Assembly: GCA_041740995.1 (NCBI GenBank)
Contig: JBGSKY010000076.1
Span: 1-42,016 of the forward strand
Origin: JBGSKY01 sp041740995
GTDB lineage: Bacteria; Planctomycetota; Planctomycetia; Pirellulales; Pirellulaceae
DNA: 42,016 nt
Direction of reading: 5' to 3'
Part shown: piece after piece, positions 9,072 through 16,911 of the stretch
Layout of the letters: the number at the start of each line of letters is the position of its first letter
Numbering within the stretch: position 1 is the stretch's first letter
Translations under genes and position numbers: made by a program
Notes under the pieces: generated by a model
The model's database searches: none
The model's input: only the letters and a program-made list of their open reading frames with translations
Told to the model about the DNA's origin: nothing

Positions 9072-9761
9072 GCAGACAAGTCCAAAGGTACCGCATAAAG
9101 AATTTGTCTGAATCCGCTAGCTTGACACATCACTCATTTACGCCGGGCATCGGAATGAGTCAGTGAGCACAAGTTCCCTATGCAAGATTGGTAATCTGAA
9201 CATCAATATATCAAATGAACAGTCCGATTGGTAAAGCATAAAGCGAAAGCAAATTCGGCTGGCCGATTTGCTTCGAGATTGAACCTAATCGCAAATCTGC
9301 GATGCAAGCCGCAATAGATCTTGTCAAACGTCAAAGCTGGTCGCGAGCGGTGGTTGGCGGAACGCCAAAGAAGCAACCATTCTGCAGAACGCGTTAATGG
9401 TCGTCCAGAATCTGATCAACTTCAATCTGGAATGTGCTCATAGAAAAGTTTGCATATGTTGTAATGATCATCGCTTGGAACCGGAGTGTTTTCCGGTCAA
9501 CGGCTATAACTACCTTGTATGAGCCCGATGATGACCGGTTCGCAAACGGGACTGCAGTCGGCAAGAGTCCTGGTTGGCGGTTTATTCTTATGGGAACGTT
9601 TACAGAATTAACGCTACTACGGAGATGTTATTCCTTGTCAACGGAACCAGCGAAAACAGCCTTGTTAATGTCGAATCATTTTTCGGATAGGCTCCTATTG
9701 GCGGGCCCGGTCCAGTCCTTGCCGAAGCCGTCTAAAGCTTATGCGAGCGAACGCAGCACAA
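9072..9761. other. gene-poor gap with possible decayed coding fragments
   Basis: 690 bases. On the plus strand a frame from about 9251 reads KFGWPICFEIEPNRKSAMQ and onward to WSR near 9343, and a second frame from about 9328 reads SGGWRNAKEATILQNALM and onward. Both have gene-like codon patterns and look like one reading frame broken by a frameshift. I cannot name the family. A 114-codon frame at 9434-9778 looks like chance: its end lies inside the convergent hydrolase gene and it has no recognisable features. Confidence 0.3.
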
Positions 9762-10850
9762 TCAGCGACTGGCTTTAAAAGTCTTGATTGCCGTCTGTAG
9801 TTTGATTTGCGCCGCTTCGTTCTCTGGGAGTGCCGAATCCGAGAAGGCTGGTAGCAAGTGGTCCCAGACCAAATTCAATTCCGCTTGCATGTCGCTCGTG
9901 TTTGCCGTAATCGCGATTACCGCATCTTGGTCTGGCATCACGATACAGAATTGACCGTCCTTGCCGTCGCCGCGAAACGCGTCGTTTCGGCAACGCCAGA
10001 ATTGAAAACCATAGCCTTGCTGCCAATCGCTTTGAGGACTTTTACCATTGGAAACTTGTTTGGCCGTAGCCATTTCGATCCAATCGGCCGGTACGATTTG
10101 CTTTCCGTTCCACATGCCCTTCTGAAGATAGAGCTGTCCGAATTTTGCAATGTCTTCTGTCTTCAAATACAAACCATATCCGCCCAGCGTGATACCTGCG
10201 GGGTTCGCATCCCAAACCGGGTCGATGATTCCCAAGGGTTCGAATAAACGTGGCTTAAGGTAGTCGAGTACGGTTTGCCCGGTGACTTTTTGAACAATCG
10301 CCGATTGCATGAAAGTCGCCGGTGTGTTGTATTTAAAATGAGTTCCTGGTTCGAAAGGCACTGGGTGACTTAAAAACGCATTGGGCCAATTGGTTGCCGC
10401 TCGCAGATTCGCTTCGTCTTCATGGCCGGTCGACATCGTCAGCAAATCACGAATCCGCATCGCCTTAAGATTTTCCGCTGGCTCCGCTGGCACGTCGTCT
10501 GGAAAGAAGTCGACGACATGATCGTCCAGCTTTAATTTGCCCTCCTCAATCGCGAGACCAACGGCAGTTGAAGTAAAACTTTTGCTCAAAGACCACAACA
10601 CATGCGGCTTCTCGGCAGACTCAGGCGCCCACCATGCTTCGGTTACAACCTGACCGTGGCGAACCAGCATAAAGCTGTGAATCGCAATGACCTTCTGATC
10701 CGCATTGACGATGAACTCCAGTATCTTCTCCGAAGATACGCCTTGCGACTCCGGTGTGTTGCGAGGCAATGATTCTTCGTTTGAAAAACCCACCGTCAAC
10801 CACACCGTGTTGAATATCAAGCAGACGGCTAAAACAAAAATTCGCTTCAT
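9762..10850 (-). CDS. serine hydrolase, beta-lactamase class C family
   Basis: 362 residues with a signal peptide (MKRIFVLAVCLIFNTVWLTVG). The SxxK motif is SLSK with Ser87 and Lys90, followed by SFTSTAVGLAIEEGKL; the YxN motif is FKYNTP with Tyr174. RIRDLLTMSTGH is the usual segment between them. The fold is that of class C beta-lactamases, DD-peptidases and EstB-type esterases; nothing shows true beta-lactamase activity. It is probably periplasmic. The gene ends with an extended helical tail (AAQIKLQTAIKTFKASR). There is no close neighbour on the same strand within 120 bases, so it is probably transcribed alone. Confidence 0.85.
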   Translation of the reverse strand: MKRIFVLAVCLIFNTVWLTVGFSNEESLPRNTPESQGVSSEKILEFIVNADQKVIAIHSFMLVRHGQVVTEAWWAPESAEKPHVLWSLSKSFTSTAVGLAIEEGKLKLDDHVVDFFPDDVPAEPAENLKAMRIRDLLTMSTGHEDEANLRAATNWPNAFLSHPVPFEPGTHFKYNTPATFMQSAIVQKVTGQTVLDYLKPRLFEPLGIIDPVWDANPAGITLGGYGLYLKTEDIAKFGQLYLQKGMWNGKQIVPADWIEMATAKQVSNGKSPQSDWQQGYGFQFWRCRNDAFRGDGKDGQFCIVMPDQDAVIAITANTSDMQAELNLVWDHLLPAFSDSALPENEAAQIKLQTAIKTFKASR

Positions 10851-10970
10851 AGTTTTCTCGTACAGACAAGGAACAATCGATCAACGCTTACATCATACGC
10901 GAATCAAAGTCCATCGTGTCGAGTAACGTCGCCACGACCGGTCCTGGCCTCCGATTGAATTTATCAAGTG

Positions 10971-12221
10971 CTAAGTTGAGGTCCACATTTTGTTAGCTGC
11001 CGGCTTGATGTAAATGCCACCTATAAATGAAGTGAGCGCCAAGCCAATACAAGCGATCGACAATCCGTAGAACAATAGCTCGTAATCTTCAAAACGATCT
11101 TTGGCTGTCGCAAAGACGACTGGACCCACCGCGGATGCAAAGACCGTTGCTATTTGAGCGCACGATTGAATCCTTCCTAGATGGGCTTTGCCGAAAAAAA
11201 GTCGCCAAGCGGCAAAGAAAACAACCGTAATGATGCCGCCACTAGAACCTAAAGCGACAGAATAGATACTCGCATCGCTAAGACTATCAATTCGGTTGCA
11301 CCAAAAGAGTCCAGCCGCCAGAATCAACATTGCAAAACCGGTTAGCGGCAGCATCCGTCGCGGTGTTGCGAATGGGCCAGCGAGCATGTTGGCCAACAAA
11401 CCAACTCCAGCCAAAATAGCCATGATTTGCGCCGAATCGTTGGCGTCCAAACCACGCTCGCGCATGATCGATTCGTTAAATAATGTCACACCGGACCAAA
11501 CCAGATTGAACATTGAACTGCACGCAATCAATAGCCAGAAAATGGGAGATCGGATTGCTTGAGCCAATGTAACCTGCATTTCGAACGAGTCATCGCCACC
11601 ATCTTTTTCAATACTTGCAAGTGAAGAAGGACCGAACACCCAAAAGAACGGAGCCAAGGCGATCAAGATCCAGCCGAGATAACTCCATGCGGATCGCCAT
11701 TGCATCGACTCAATCAAATGTCCCATCCCGAGAACGCTGCCGATAAAACCAAATGTTAGCAACACAGCAAATGCGGCCATCGCAATTCCCAGTCGATTGC
11801 GAAGATGTTTGCTGATCACCGATAAACTAACCAACGAAAGAGCGCTCTGTCCAAAACCTCGTACTAGCGTCAAGGTAACGCCGAGCGAAAGCCATGTTTG
11901 TACACGACACATCGCCAGTACAGACAATCCCAGTCCCAGCGTTACAAAAGTCAGTGCAACGCGGACGCCGCTGTGATCGATCCAACGTCCGACGGGAATA
12001 CAAAATAGAGCACCAATCAAAGCGGCACAAAAGTTAAGATTTGCAAAAGTGGTGGGAGTAATTCCCAGATCCGCTAACAATGGTTCGGTGATCAAACCCA
12101 ACCCGTGCGTGCGTCCGGGTAACGTCGCAGTCATCGCAATGGAAGCGATGACTACGTTGACCCAAATGTAATCGGATCTTGCAAACATTTTACGATTATC
12201 TTCAATGGCTATATTGCTCAT
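10971..12221 (-). CDS. MFS transporter
   Basis: 416 residues with about 12 hydrophobic helices. The loop between helices 2 and 3 reads GRWIDHSGVRVAL, a good match to the major facilitator signature GxxxDxxGxR. A shorter central loop (SSLASIEKDGGDDSFEMQVT) divides the two six-helix halves. The N-terminus places a charged segment (EDNRKMFARSDYIW) before helix 1. MFS proteins are secondary transporters; the substrate cannot be inferred, though the arrangement looks like an OFA/monocarboxylate-type or CynX-type exporter. No partner gene is adjacent. Confidence 0.8.
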   Translation of the reverse strand: MSNIAIEDNRKMFARSDYIWVNVVIASIAMTATLPGRTHGLGLITEPLLADLGITPTTFANLNFCAALIGALFCIPVGRWIDHSGVRVALTFVTLGLGLSVLAMCRVQTWLSLGVTLTLVRGFGQSALSLVSLSVISKHLRNRLGIAMAAFAVLLTFGFIGSVLGMGHLIESMQWRSAWSYLGWILIALAPFFWVFGPSSLASIEKDGGDDSFEMQVTLAQAIRSPIFWLLIACSSMFNLVWSGVTLFNESIMRERGLDANDSAQIMAILAGVGLLANMLAGPFATPRRMLPLTGFAMLILAAGLFWCNRIDSLSDASIYSVALGSSGGIITVVFFAAWRLFFGKAHLGRIQSCAQIATVFASAVGPVVFATAKDRFEDYELLFYGLSIACIGLALTSFIGGIYIKPAANKMWTST

Positions 12222-12753
12222 GAGGCTTCCGAAATCAAATGTTCTTCATACAAAGCGACTTCGGTCACTACCGAGTTATTGCACGGAGACGCCCAGCACC
12301 GACTGAACGCATTGTAATTGCTGTGGTATTGCAAGAAATGGAAAATGTCCACTGCAATAAGTGACGATGGCCTCGTATGCGGCCTCGTTGAAAAACGCCA
12401 CTTTGACTGCCCTGTGCGGCAAGTTACTGTGTATTGGCGCTGCGTGAGCGGCAAGGCGCTAGCCGCCGGGCGAAGCGGCGAAACCCGCGACTAGCGCTTT
12501 GCGGCTCACGACAAAGTTGCGCCGTCCAGCTAGGTTCAGTCTAGCCAAATTTTGCAACACGATCTAAGGTTGCGTCTCTAAGGGGTGGCATCACTTTGAC
12601 ACGTCACAGAATATGACGCAGTAAGAAAATAAGCATGAAAAGAAATGCACAATATGGCTGTCTGATCAACATTGATTTGGAAGCCAAATGCGAAGAAGAG
12701 ATCTCCTAAAGGCGAGCATCAAAAAGACTCCGGACAAAAGTCAAGACATCACT
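12222..12753. other. gene-poor gap containing an inverted repeat
   Basis: 532 bases between the MFS gene and the cytochrome c gene. I see no credible gene. The only clear structure is the large inverted repeat at 12444-12509. The 78-codon minus-strand frame at 12218-12454 lacks coding character and runs into that repeat. Confidence 0.5.
12444..12509. repeat. imperfect inverted repeat, REP-like
   Basis: The left arm at 12444-12470 reads GTGAGCGGCAAGGCGCTAG and then CCGCCGGG. The reverse complement of the right arm at 12484-12509 reads GTGAGCCGCAAAGCGCTAG and then TCGCGGG. Three mismatches and one gap separate the arms, with a 13-base loop, so the RNA would form a long GC-rich hairpin. I recall repeats of this style (GTGAGC...GCGCTAGCCGCCGGG) scattered in Rhodopirellula-type genomes, but could not check. 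It has no T-run and so is not a classic terminator. Confidence 0.65.
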
Positions 12754-13224
12754 TCACTCCTTCGGTTCAGTTGGCTCCGTGTCGGTAAGAGGTGCAATAT
12801 CAGCTTCTAACGTGTTGATTCGAAGCGCTTGATGGCAACGTACGCAACTATTTGTCAACTGATTTAATCCAAGCAGGACACCGTCTATGTTCTTTACTTG
12901 AGATTGGCGGATTATTTCATCGTTAGCGGATTGAAAAGCTGCTACATGATTTGGATAATTCGGCACTCCGCGTCGAGTGAAGCCTTCTACACGATTCAGC
13001 ATTTTCATAAATTGCGCGCTTTCCTCAATCGATTCGAAATCACTGAACGCGATACCGCGAAGAATGGCCGTAGAATATTCGAGCTTTTTTCGCATCCAGA
13101 AACTCAAGGGGCGTGGTGGCGAGATATTTGGATCATTCGATTGAACATTGTCGTCGGGTATTGTTTGTCCAATCGATATTGAAGCGAATAGACATAGTGA
13201 AATAGCCAGTGTTGCGTTGCGCAT
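12754..13224 (-). CDS. small periplasmic c-type cytochrome, c'-like helical protein
   Basis: 156 residues from the ATG at 13224, which has an AGGAG ribosome binding site at 13231-13235; an upstream TTG at 13230 is less likely. The first 20 residues are a signal peptide (MRNATLAISLCLFASISIGQ). The mature part is mostly helical and carries one heme motif near the C-terminus, CVRCH at 127-131. A C-terminal heme motif after helices is the layout of cytochrome c'/c556-type four-helix bundles, but the match is only structural. It has a candidate sigma-54 promoter (13279-13294), like other genes around the cbb3 operon, and so may act in microaerobic electron transfer or gas binding. That role is inferred. 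Confidence 0.75.
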   Translation of the reverse strand: MRNATLAISLCLFASISIGQTIPDDNVQSNDPNISPPRPLSFWMRKKLEYSTAILRGIAFSDFESIEESAQFMKMLNRVEGFTRRGVPNYPNHVAAFQSANDEIIRQSQVKNIDGVLLGLNQLTNSCVRCHQALRINTLEADIAPLTDTEPTEPKE

Positions 13225-13278
13225 GATCAACTCCTCAGGAAAAAGACTACGGCGTTTGACTTGGAATCAGTTGAAGTA

Positions 13279-13294
13279 TGCAATTTCTGTACCG
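13279..13294 (-). promoter_or_regulatory. candidate sigma-54 promoter of the cytochrome gene
   Basis: Minus strand CGGTACAGAAATTGCA: GG, ten bases, GC, with the full TTGCA -12 element; the -24 element is CGGTAC against TGGCAC. Predicted start near 13268, about 44 bases before the ATG. Confidence 0.5.
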
Positions 13295-13373
13295 GGTCTA
13301 AACTAGCGCCCTGCAGACTCTTGCTAAACGTGAGTTACGGCAAGTGAGTTAAGCAATTTGGATTGTCTGCCTT

Positions 13374-13387
13374 GGAGCAAGTGCTCC
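13374..13387. promoter_or_regulatory. perfect 14-bp palindrome upstream of the cytochrome promoter
   Basis: GGAGCA-AG-TGCTCC. Its centre is about 87 bases upstream of the -24 element, a usual distance for an activator site, but its sequence differs from the GTGC-N6-GCAC sites found at the other promoters. It could instead be a downstream hairpin for the convergent end of the stress-protein unit. Confidence 0.3.
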
Positions 13388-13442
13388 GGTTGCATGTTCG
13401 AATTCGGCCATAAGTGTTTGCGAACGCTCCGCATTCTCGCCG

Positions 13443-14357
13443 TCAAATTTGAGAATTCTCAGTGGCCCACTCTGGCGAAGATATACGTTCGTTGCCAACT
13501 CCGTAAATCATGCGATTGCGAGTAATCCAAACGCTGCAATTTGCATGACGCAGCACATAGCGGGTGGTGCTGCCCATCAAAATTCGTTGAAGTATATTGC
13601 GTGGTGTCTCACCAACCACCAACAGATCTAACTCGTTTGTTTCGGCAAATTCGACTAAGGCCTCGCCGGCGTGATTCTTTTCAAGGACAAGCCCTCGCGC
13701 GTTCGCGGCCGCGAATTTCGTTTGGTTCGCAGCCTCCTTCACGCATTGGCGGGCTTGGTTTCCAATCTCTTCGTCAAGCGATTCACTTAAGGTCCTGACC
13801 ATGAGTAAACGGACGTCGGTTTGACTTCCCCAGCGGAATTCGCAGAATTCTTCAACGGCCGCATGTGCGGATTCGGTCTCCTCGTAACCTATAGCAATCT
13901 TCAGTGGTTCGGTTTTCTTGCGACTCGAGTTTGGCCGAATAATTAGCACGCTGCATGGCGCGTGGGTGGCGACATATTCGCTGACACTTCCAAGCATTAT
14001 TCGATCGATATTCGATTTTCCAGTTGCACCGACGACCACTAATTCCGCTTTGCATTCAATCGCGACATCCACGATCGCAAGACCAGGTTGCCCTTTGCGG
14101 ATGATATGCCGCAGCTCTACATTAGCTCCTTCGAATTGCTGCTGCGTCGTGCGAAACGTCTCCTCGGCTTCCACTCGCGCTTCGTTTATATATTCGTTGA
14201 CCATTTCCCGAACCCGTGGATGGTGATGCATGATCGGTTCTTGCAACACTGAGAGTACGGTTAACTGGACTTTTTGGTCGTGAGGCAAATGCGCCAGAAA
14301 ACAACCGGCATGTTCCGCGTCTCGCGATCCATCGGTTGCTAAAACTATATTTTTCAT
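13443..14357 (-). CDS. tandem-domain universal stress protein
   Basis: 304 residues made of two UspA domains (about 1-145 and 150-290). Each domain has the nucleotide-binding glycine motif: GATGKSNIDRIMLGS in the first and GETPRNILQRILMGS in the second, the latter with Pro-Arg replacing the usual second glycine. The start MKNIVLATDGS is the usual first strand of the fold. Proteins of this family bind ATP and support survival under oxygen or energy limitation, and are often induced together with high-affinity oxidases. A candidate sigma-54 promoter and activator site lie upstream, as for the second such protein at 28692. The 5' leader carries a 13-base tandem duplication. Confidence 0.9.
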   Translation of the reverse strand: MKNIVLATDGSRDAEHAGCFLAHLPHDQKVQLTVLSVLQEPIMHHHPRVREMVNEYINEARVEAEETFRTTQQQFEGANVELRHIIRKGQPGLAIVDVAIECKAELVVVGATGKSNIDRIMLGSVSEYVATHAPCSVLIIRPNSSRKKTEPLKIAIGYEETESAHAAVEEFCEFRWGSQTDVRLLMVRTLSESLDEEIGNQARQCVKEAANQTKFAAANARGLVLEKNHAGEALVEFAETNELDLLVVGETPRNILQRILMGSTTRYVLRHANCSVWITRNRMIYGVGNERISSPEWATENSQI

Positions 14358-14391
14358 CTTTGGATTCCTGGTGCGTGAAGTTGCTAATCAA

Positions 14392-14417
14392 TTTCAAGGC
14401 AGAGTTTCAAGGCAGAG
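14392..14417. repeat. 13-bp tandem direct repeat in a gene leader
   Basis: TTTCAAGGCAGAG occurs twice without a gap (14392-14404 and 14405-14417), between the predicted transcription start and the ATG of the universal stress protein gene. Probably a recent slippage duplication. Confidence 0.8.
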
Positions 14418-14451
14418 TTTGCCGTCTAGTGCCATCGAAAATATTTACAAT

Positions 14452-14467
14452 CGCAATTGTGATACCG
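14452..14467 (-). promoter_or_regulatory. candidate sigma-54 promoter of the first stress-protein gene
   Basis: Minus strand CGGTATCACAATTGCG: GG, ten bases, GC, with an intact TTGC. The -24 side is weak (CGGTAT). Predicted start near 14441, giving a leader of about 84 bases. Confidence 0.4.
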
Positions 14468-14507
14468 AACTGGCGCGGACAAGTAACGCTGGAGATTTCA
14501 CGAGGCG

Positions 14508-14523
14508 CGTGCAGATACGCACA
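14508..14523. promoter_or_regulatory. candidate activator-binding site (GTGC-N6-GCACA)
   Basis: CGTGCAGATACGCACA matches the full site at 28509-28524 at 11 of 16 positions, including both GTGC and CGCACA arms. Its centre is about 75 bases upstream of the predicted start. Confidence 0.45.
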
Positions 14524-14705
14524 GGCTATAGACTGAAATCAGTGCAGGTGAGCAGATTGGCTCGCAATTGCAATCGCGATTCGCGTCGTTAGTGTAATGC
14601 TCAATCCGACTATCGAAAAAAACAACAATGAAATTCATCTATTGCTGTCGAGAGCCTTTGCGGCTTGACGGTTGGATTGCAAAACCGTTTCAAACAAGCA
14701 GTAAA

Positions 14706-16181
14706 TTAGCAAAGCGACTCAATATCCGCGGCTGAATTCTTTTCGAATCGTTCCAACAATCGATAGAGCTTACGTCGATGAATACCCAGCTTTCGAGCAG
14801 CGCTGGCTTTGTTACCCTTTTCGCTGGCAAGTACCGCTAGCACGTGAGCTCGGGCTATCTCGTCCAATCGATAATCGGCGTTGCCTAAGACAGGCGCGGA
14901 GGTTGGAAGATATTGCGACTCAATTCCCTCCTGCTCTTCGGTGCTTGCGGTTTTATCAGCAACGATCACGCGCGTATTGTCTACGCATGCTTCGGATGCA
15001 AATTCAAAATTTAAAATTTCGCTAGGCAAGTCATCTAGTGTGATTTCGTGATGGTCGGCTAGCACCGTTGCACGCGAGATCGTATTGATCAGTTGCCGAA
15101 CATTGCCGGGCCATGGATAGCTGTTCAAAACCTTGCGAACCGCAGCGTCAACGTGCCACGGTTTTGGCAAGTAGTGATCTAACAAGCGATCAATATCGCC
15201 TTCACGTTCACGCAGCGGCGGCAGGTCAATGCCCAGAACATTGATTCGGTAATAAAGATCCTCACGGAATCGACCCGCTTGCACATCGTTCTTTAAATCG
15301 CGATTGGTGGCTGCAATGATTCGTACTTTTACGTTTCGCTGACGATGGCATCCGATACGACGAAGCGAACCATCTTCCAACACACGCAACAGCTTGGGTT
15401 GCAAAGCCAATGGCAATTCACCGATTTCGTCGATAAACAACGTGCCGCCGTCCGCGATTTCAAACAATCCCGGCTTTTCAGTCGTTGCGCCGGTGAATGA
15501 GCCCTTCTGGTGACCAAACAATTCGCTTTCGACCAAGTTTTCTGGCAAAGCGGCGCAATTGATTGTCACGAAAGGTCTTTCAGCCACCAAGCTTAATTCT
15601 TGTATCGCGCGGGCAACAACTTCTTTTCCAGTGCCGCTTTCGCCCTGTATTAAAACGGGTTTATCCGTAGGCGCGACCTTTGCAATTGTTCGAGATACGG
15701 CTTGCATGACGTTGGATAGACCAACCATCTGCAACTTAGGCTTGCTTCGGAAAATAACAGCTTTCAGTTGCGCGTTCTCCTTTCGCAACTCGCGTCGCTG
15801 TCGCGCCATTTGGATGTGATGTTCGATGTCGCCTAATGAGCAAGGCTTGCTAAGAAAATCAGAAGCTCCCATTTTCATCGCGGCCACTGCGGTTTCAATT
15901 GTGCCCTGCCCGGTCAGCATGATGACTTCCAGATCAATCGAATCCTGATGGACCCGCTGCAGCAATTCCAGTCCTGACATACCAGGCATGTTCATGTCAA
16001 ACAAGCCGACATCAAATGTCTCGCGCTGAAGCAAATGAAGAGCGTCGGCTGCGCTATTGACTTCTGCAACCTCATGCCCTTTGCGACGCATCCACCGAAC
16101 GCACGAGTTGCGAAAGTCGTCTTCGTCTTCCACGAGAAGCAATCGGATTGGCTTTTCAGCATGCTTTTTATCAGAGTTCAT
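14706..16181 (-). CDS. NtrC-family sigma-54-dependent response regulator
   Basis: 491 residues with three domains. Receiver (about 12-125): acidic pocket EDEDD, phospho-acceptor Asp62 in LFDMNMPG, Lys112 in LSKP. AAA+ domain (about 150-380): Walker A GESGTGKE at 180-187, the sigma-54 contact loop GSFTGA at 227-232 (a common variant of GAFTGA), Walker B GGTLFIDE at 245-252, and an arginine-finger region with FREDLYYRINVL. Fis-type helix-turn-helix at the end (KGNKASAARKLGIHRRKLYRLLERF). Phosphorylated members form a ring that remodels sigma-54 polymerase. No kinase is next to it on its own transcript; the likely partners are the kinases at the end of the cbb3 operon about 1 kb upstream on the same strand. 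The five sigma-54-like promoters around it are its presumed targets. Confidence 0.93.
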   Translation of the reverse strand: MNSDKKHAEKPIRLLLVEDEDDFRNSCVRWMRRKGHEVAEVNSAADALHLLQRETFDVGLFDMNMPGMSGLELLQRVHQDSIDLEVIMLTGQGTIETAVAAMKMGASDFLSKPCSLGDIEHHIQMARQRRELRKENAQLKAVIFRSKPKLQMVGLSNVMQAVSRTIAKVAPTDKPVLIQGESGTGKEVVARAIQELSLVAERPFVTINCAALPENLVESELFGHQKGSFTGATTEKPGLFEIADGGTLFIDEIGELPLALQPKLLRVLEDGSLRRIGCHRQRNVKVRIIAATNRDLKNDVQAGRFREDLYYRINVLGIDLPPLREREGDIDRLLDHYLPKPWHVDAAVRKVLNSYPWPGNVRQLINTISRATVLADHHEITLDDLPSEILNFEFASEACVDNTRVIVADKTASTEEQEGIESQYLPTSAPVLGNADYRLDEIARAHVLAVLASEKGNKASAARKLGIHRRKLYRLLERFEKNSAADIESLC

Positions 16182-16349
16182 GTTGGCAAGATATTTTTTA
16201 ACGCGTCTTGATTAGGCAACGTCGTGCCTCTACCCGATCATTTCCGAATGTGCCGCAAAAAGTACGATCCTGCGATTGATGTTCCAGTCGGTAAATTTCG
16301 CTTCTGGGTCATACCTGGTTTGTCGATTGACAGTATAGCTCAACGGAAG

Positions 16350-16365
16350 CGCGCTCTATCGCACA
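16350..16365. promoter_or_regulatory. candidate activator-binding site (GCGC-N6-GCACA)
   Basis: CGCGCTCTATCGCACA: right half TATCGCACA is close to the site at 28509-28524, left half is GCGC in place of GTGC. Its centre is about 85 bases upstream of the predicted sigma-54 start of the small Cys-rich gene. Confidence 0.4.
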
Positions 16366-16390
16366 TTTGAGACGAGTTGTCACGCACTTC

Positions 16391-16415
16391 TTTCGCGAAA
16401 CTTCAATTATTGAAG
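16391..16415. promoter_or_regulatory. two adjacent perfect palindromes next to a sigma-54 element
   Basis: TTTCGCGAAA (16391-16400) abuts CTTCAATTATTGAAG (16401-16415, perfect around a central T), and the -24 element starts at the next base. Tight packing suggests operator sites for another regulator, or local cruciform potential. Confidence 0.45.
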
Positions 16416-16431
16416 CGGCATATAAGTTGCC
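16416..16431 (+). promoter_or_regulatory. candidate sigma-54 promoter of the small Cys-rich gene
   Basis: CGGCATATAAGTTGCC: GGCA at -24 and TTGC at -12 with exact ten-base spacing between GG and GC. Predicted start near 16442, 38 bases before the ATG at 16480, with AAGGTGG ribosome binding site at 16468-16474. No sigma-70 pair of comparable quality is seen. Confidence 0.6.
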
Positions 16432-16479
16432 TTCCGTAGAAACAGTTTGGAACTAAATCAAAACTTCAAGGTGGAAACT

Positions 16480-16659
16480 ATGTGCGATCGCTTAAAAACA
16501 GTTCGTGAAGCGTTGAAAAACCAGCCTGCAGCATTTGCGTTACGCGACATCATTCAGGTTATCTGTAGCAACTGCGAACGGCAAGACGTTTGCTCAGCTG
16601 TCTCCAGTGACGAATACGATCGTCGGCAGCAACTAAAAGAGTTTCATTTTGCAGATTGA
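16480..16659 (+). CDS. 59-residue Cys-rich protein, unknown function
   Basis: The ATG at 16480 has an AAGGTGG ribosome binding site five bases upstream and is preferred over a TTG at 16447. The product begins MCDRLKTVREALKNQPAAFA and contains Cys2, Cys29, Cys32 and Cys38 in a CSNCERQDVC pattern, which could bind zinc, iron or a cluster, or form a redox pair. Two helices flank the Cys motif. There is no signal peptide, so it is cytoplasmic. It is divergent from the NtrC-type gene and sits opposite the end of the cbb3 operon, and the sigma-54-like promoter places it in the presumed regulon. I do not recognise a family; a redox-linked or regulator-tuning role is speculation. Confidence 0.6.
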   Translation: MCDRLKTVREALKNQPAAFALRDIIQVICSNCERQDVCSAVSSDEYDRRQQLKEFHFAD

Positions 16660-16911
16660 AGCACGAGACAAAATTCTGCAGAGTCGAAAAAGTTGTGTTC
16701 GATTGGAATGTTTTTAAGCAAGCGTTTTTAGAACCAGCTAGCAGAATTTAGAGGCAAAATCTTCTAGATCAAGCGTGCTGATTACGTTTGACCAATTCGT
16801 TAGTAGCATCAGCCCGCAGTTGTTTAGAAACAAGCAAGAAAGTTATGGCAGTTGCTTTTGCTGGCATCCACTCTTTGAATAACTTTTCCATTAACAAAAT
16901 GCCTATTTAGC
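16660..16911. other. convergent intergenic region
   Basis: About 250 bases between the converging small Cys-rich gene and the cbb3 operon. I see no strong bidirectional terminator. A 20-codon plus-strand frame at 16844 (MAVAFAGIHSLNN) is too short to support. Confidence 0.4.

Noticed and set aside
9434..9778. 114-codon plus-strand frame
   Set aside because: No recognisable motif or ribosome site, and its end overlaps the terminal codons of the convergent hydrolase gene.
12218..12454. 78-codon minus-strand frame upstream of the MFS gene
   Set aside because: Overlaps the MFS start and runs into the inverted repeat; composition is not coding-like.
12444..12509. Rho-independent terminator
   Set aside because: The hairpin is long and GC-rich but has no T-run on either strand and is over 200 bases from any gene end.
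14418..14434. TGGCAC with GGC nine bases on, upstream of stress protein 1
   Set aside because: The GG-to-GC spacing is 9, not 10, which sigma-54 does not tolerate; the element at 14452-14467 has correct spacing.
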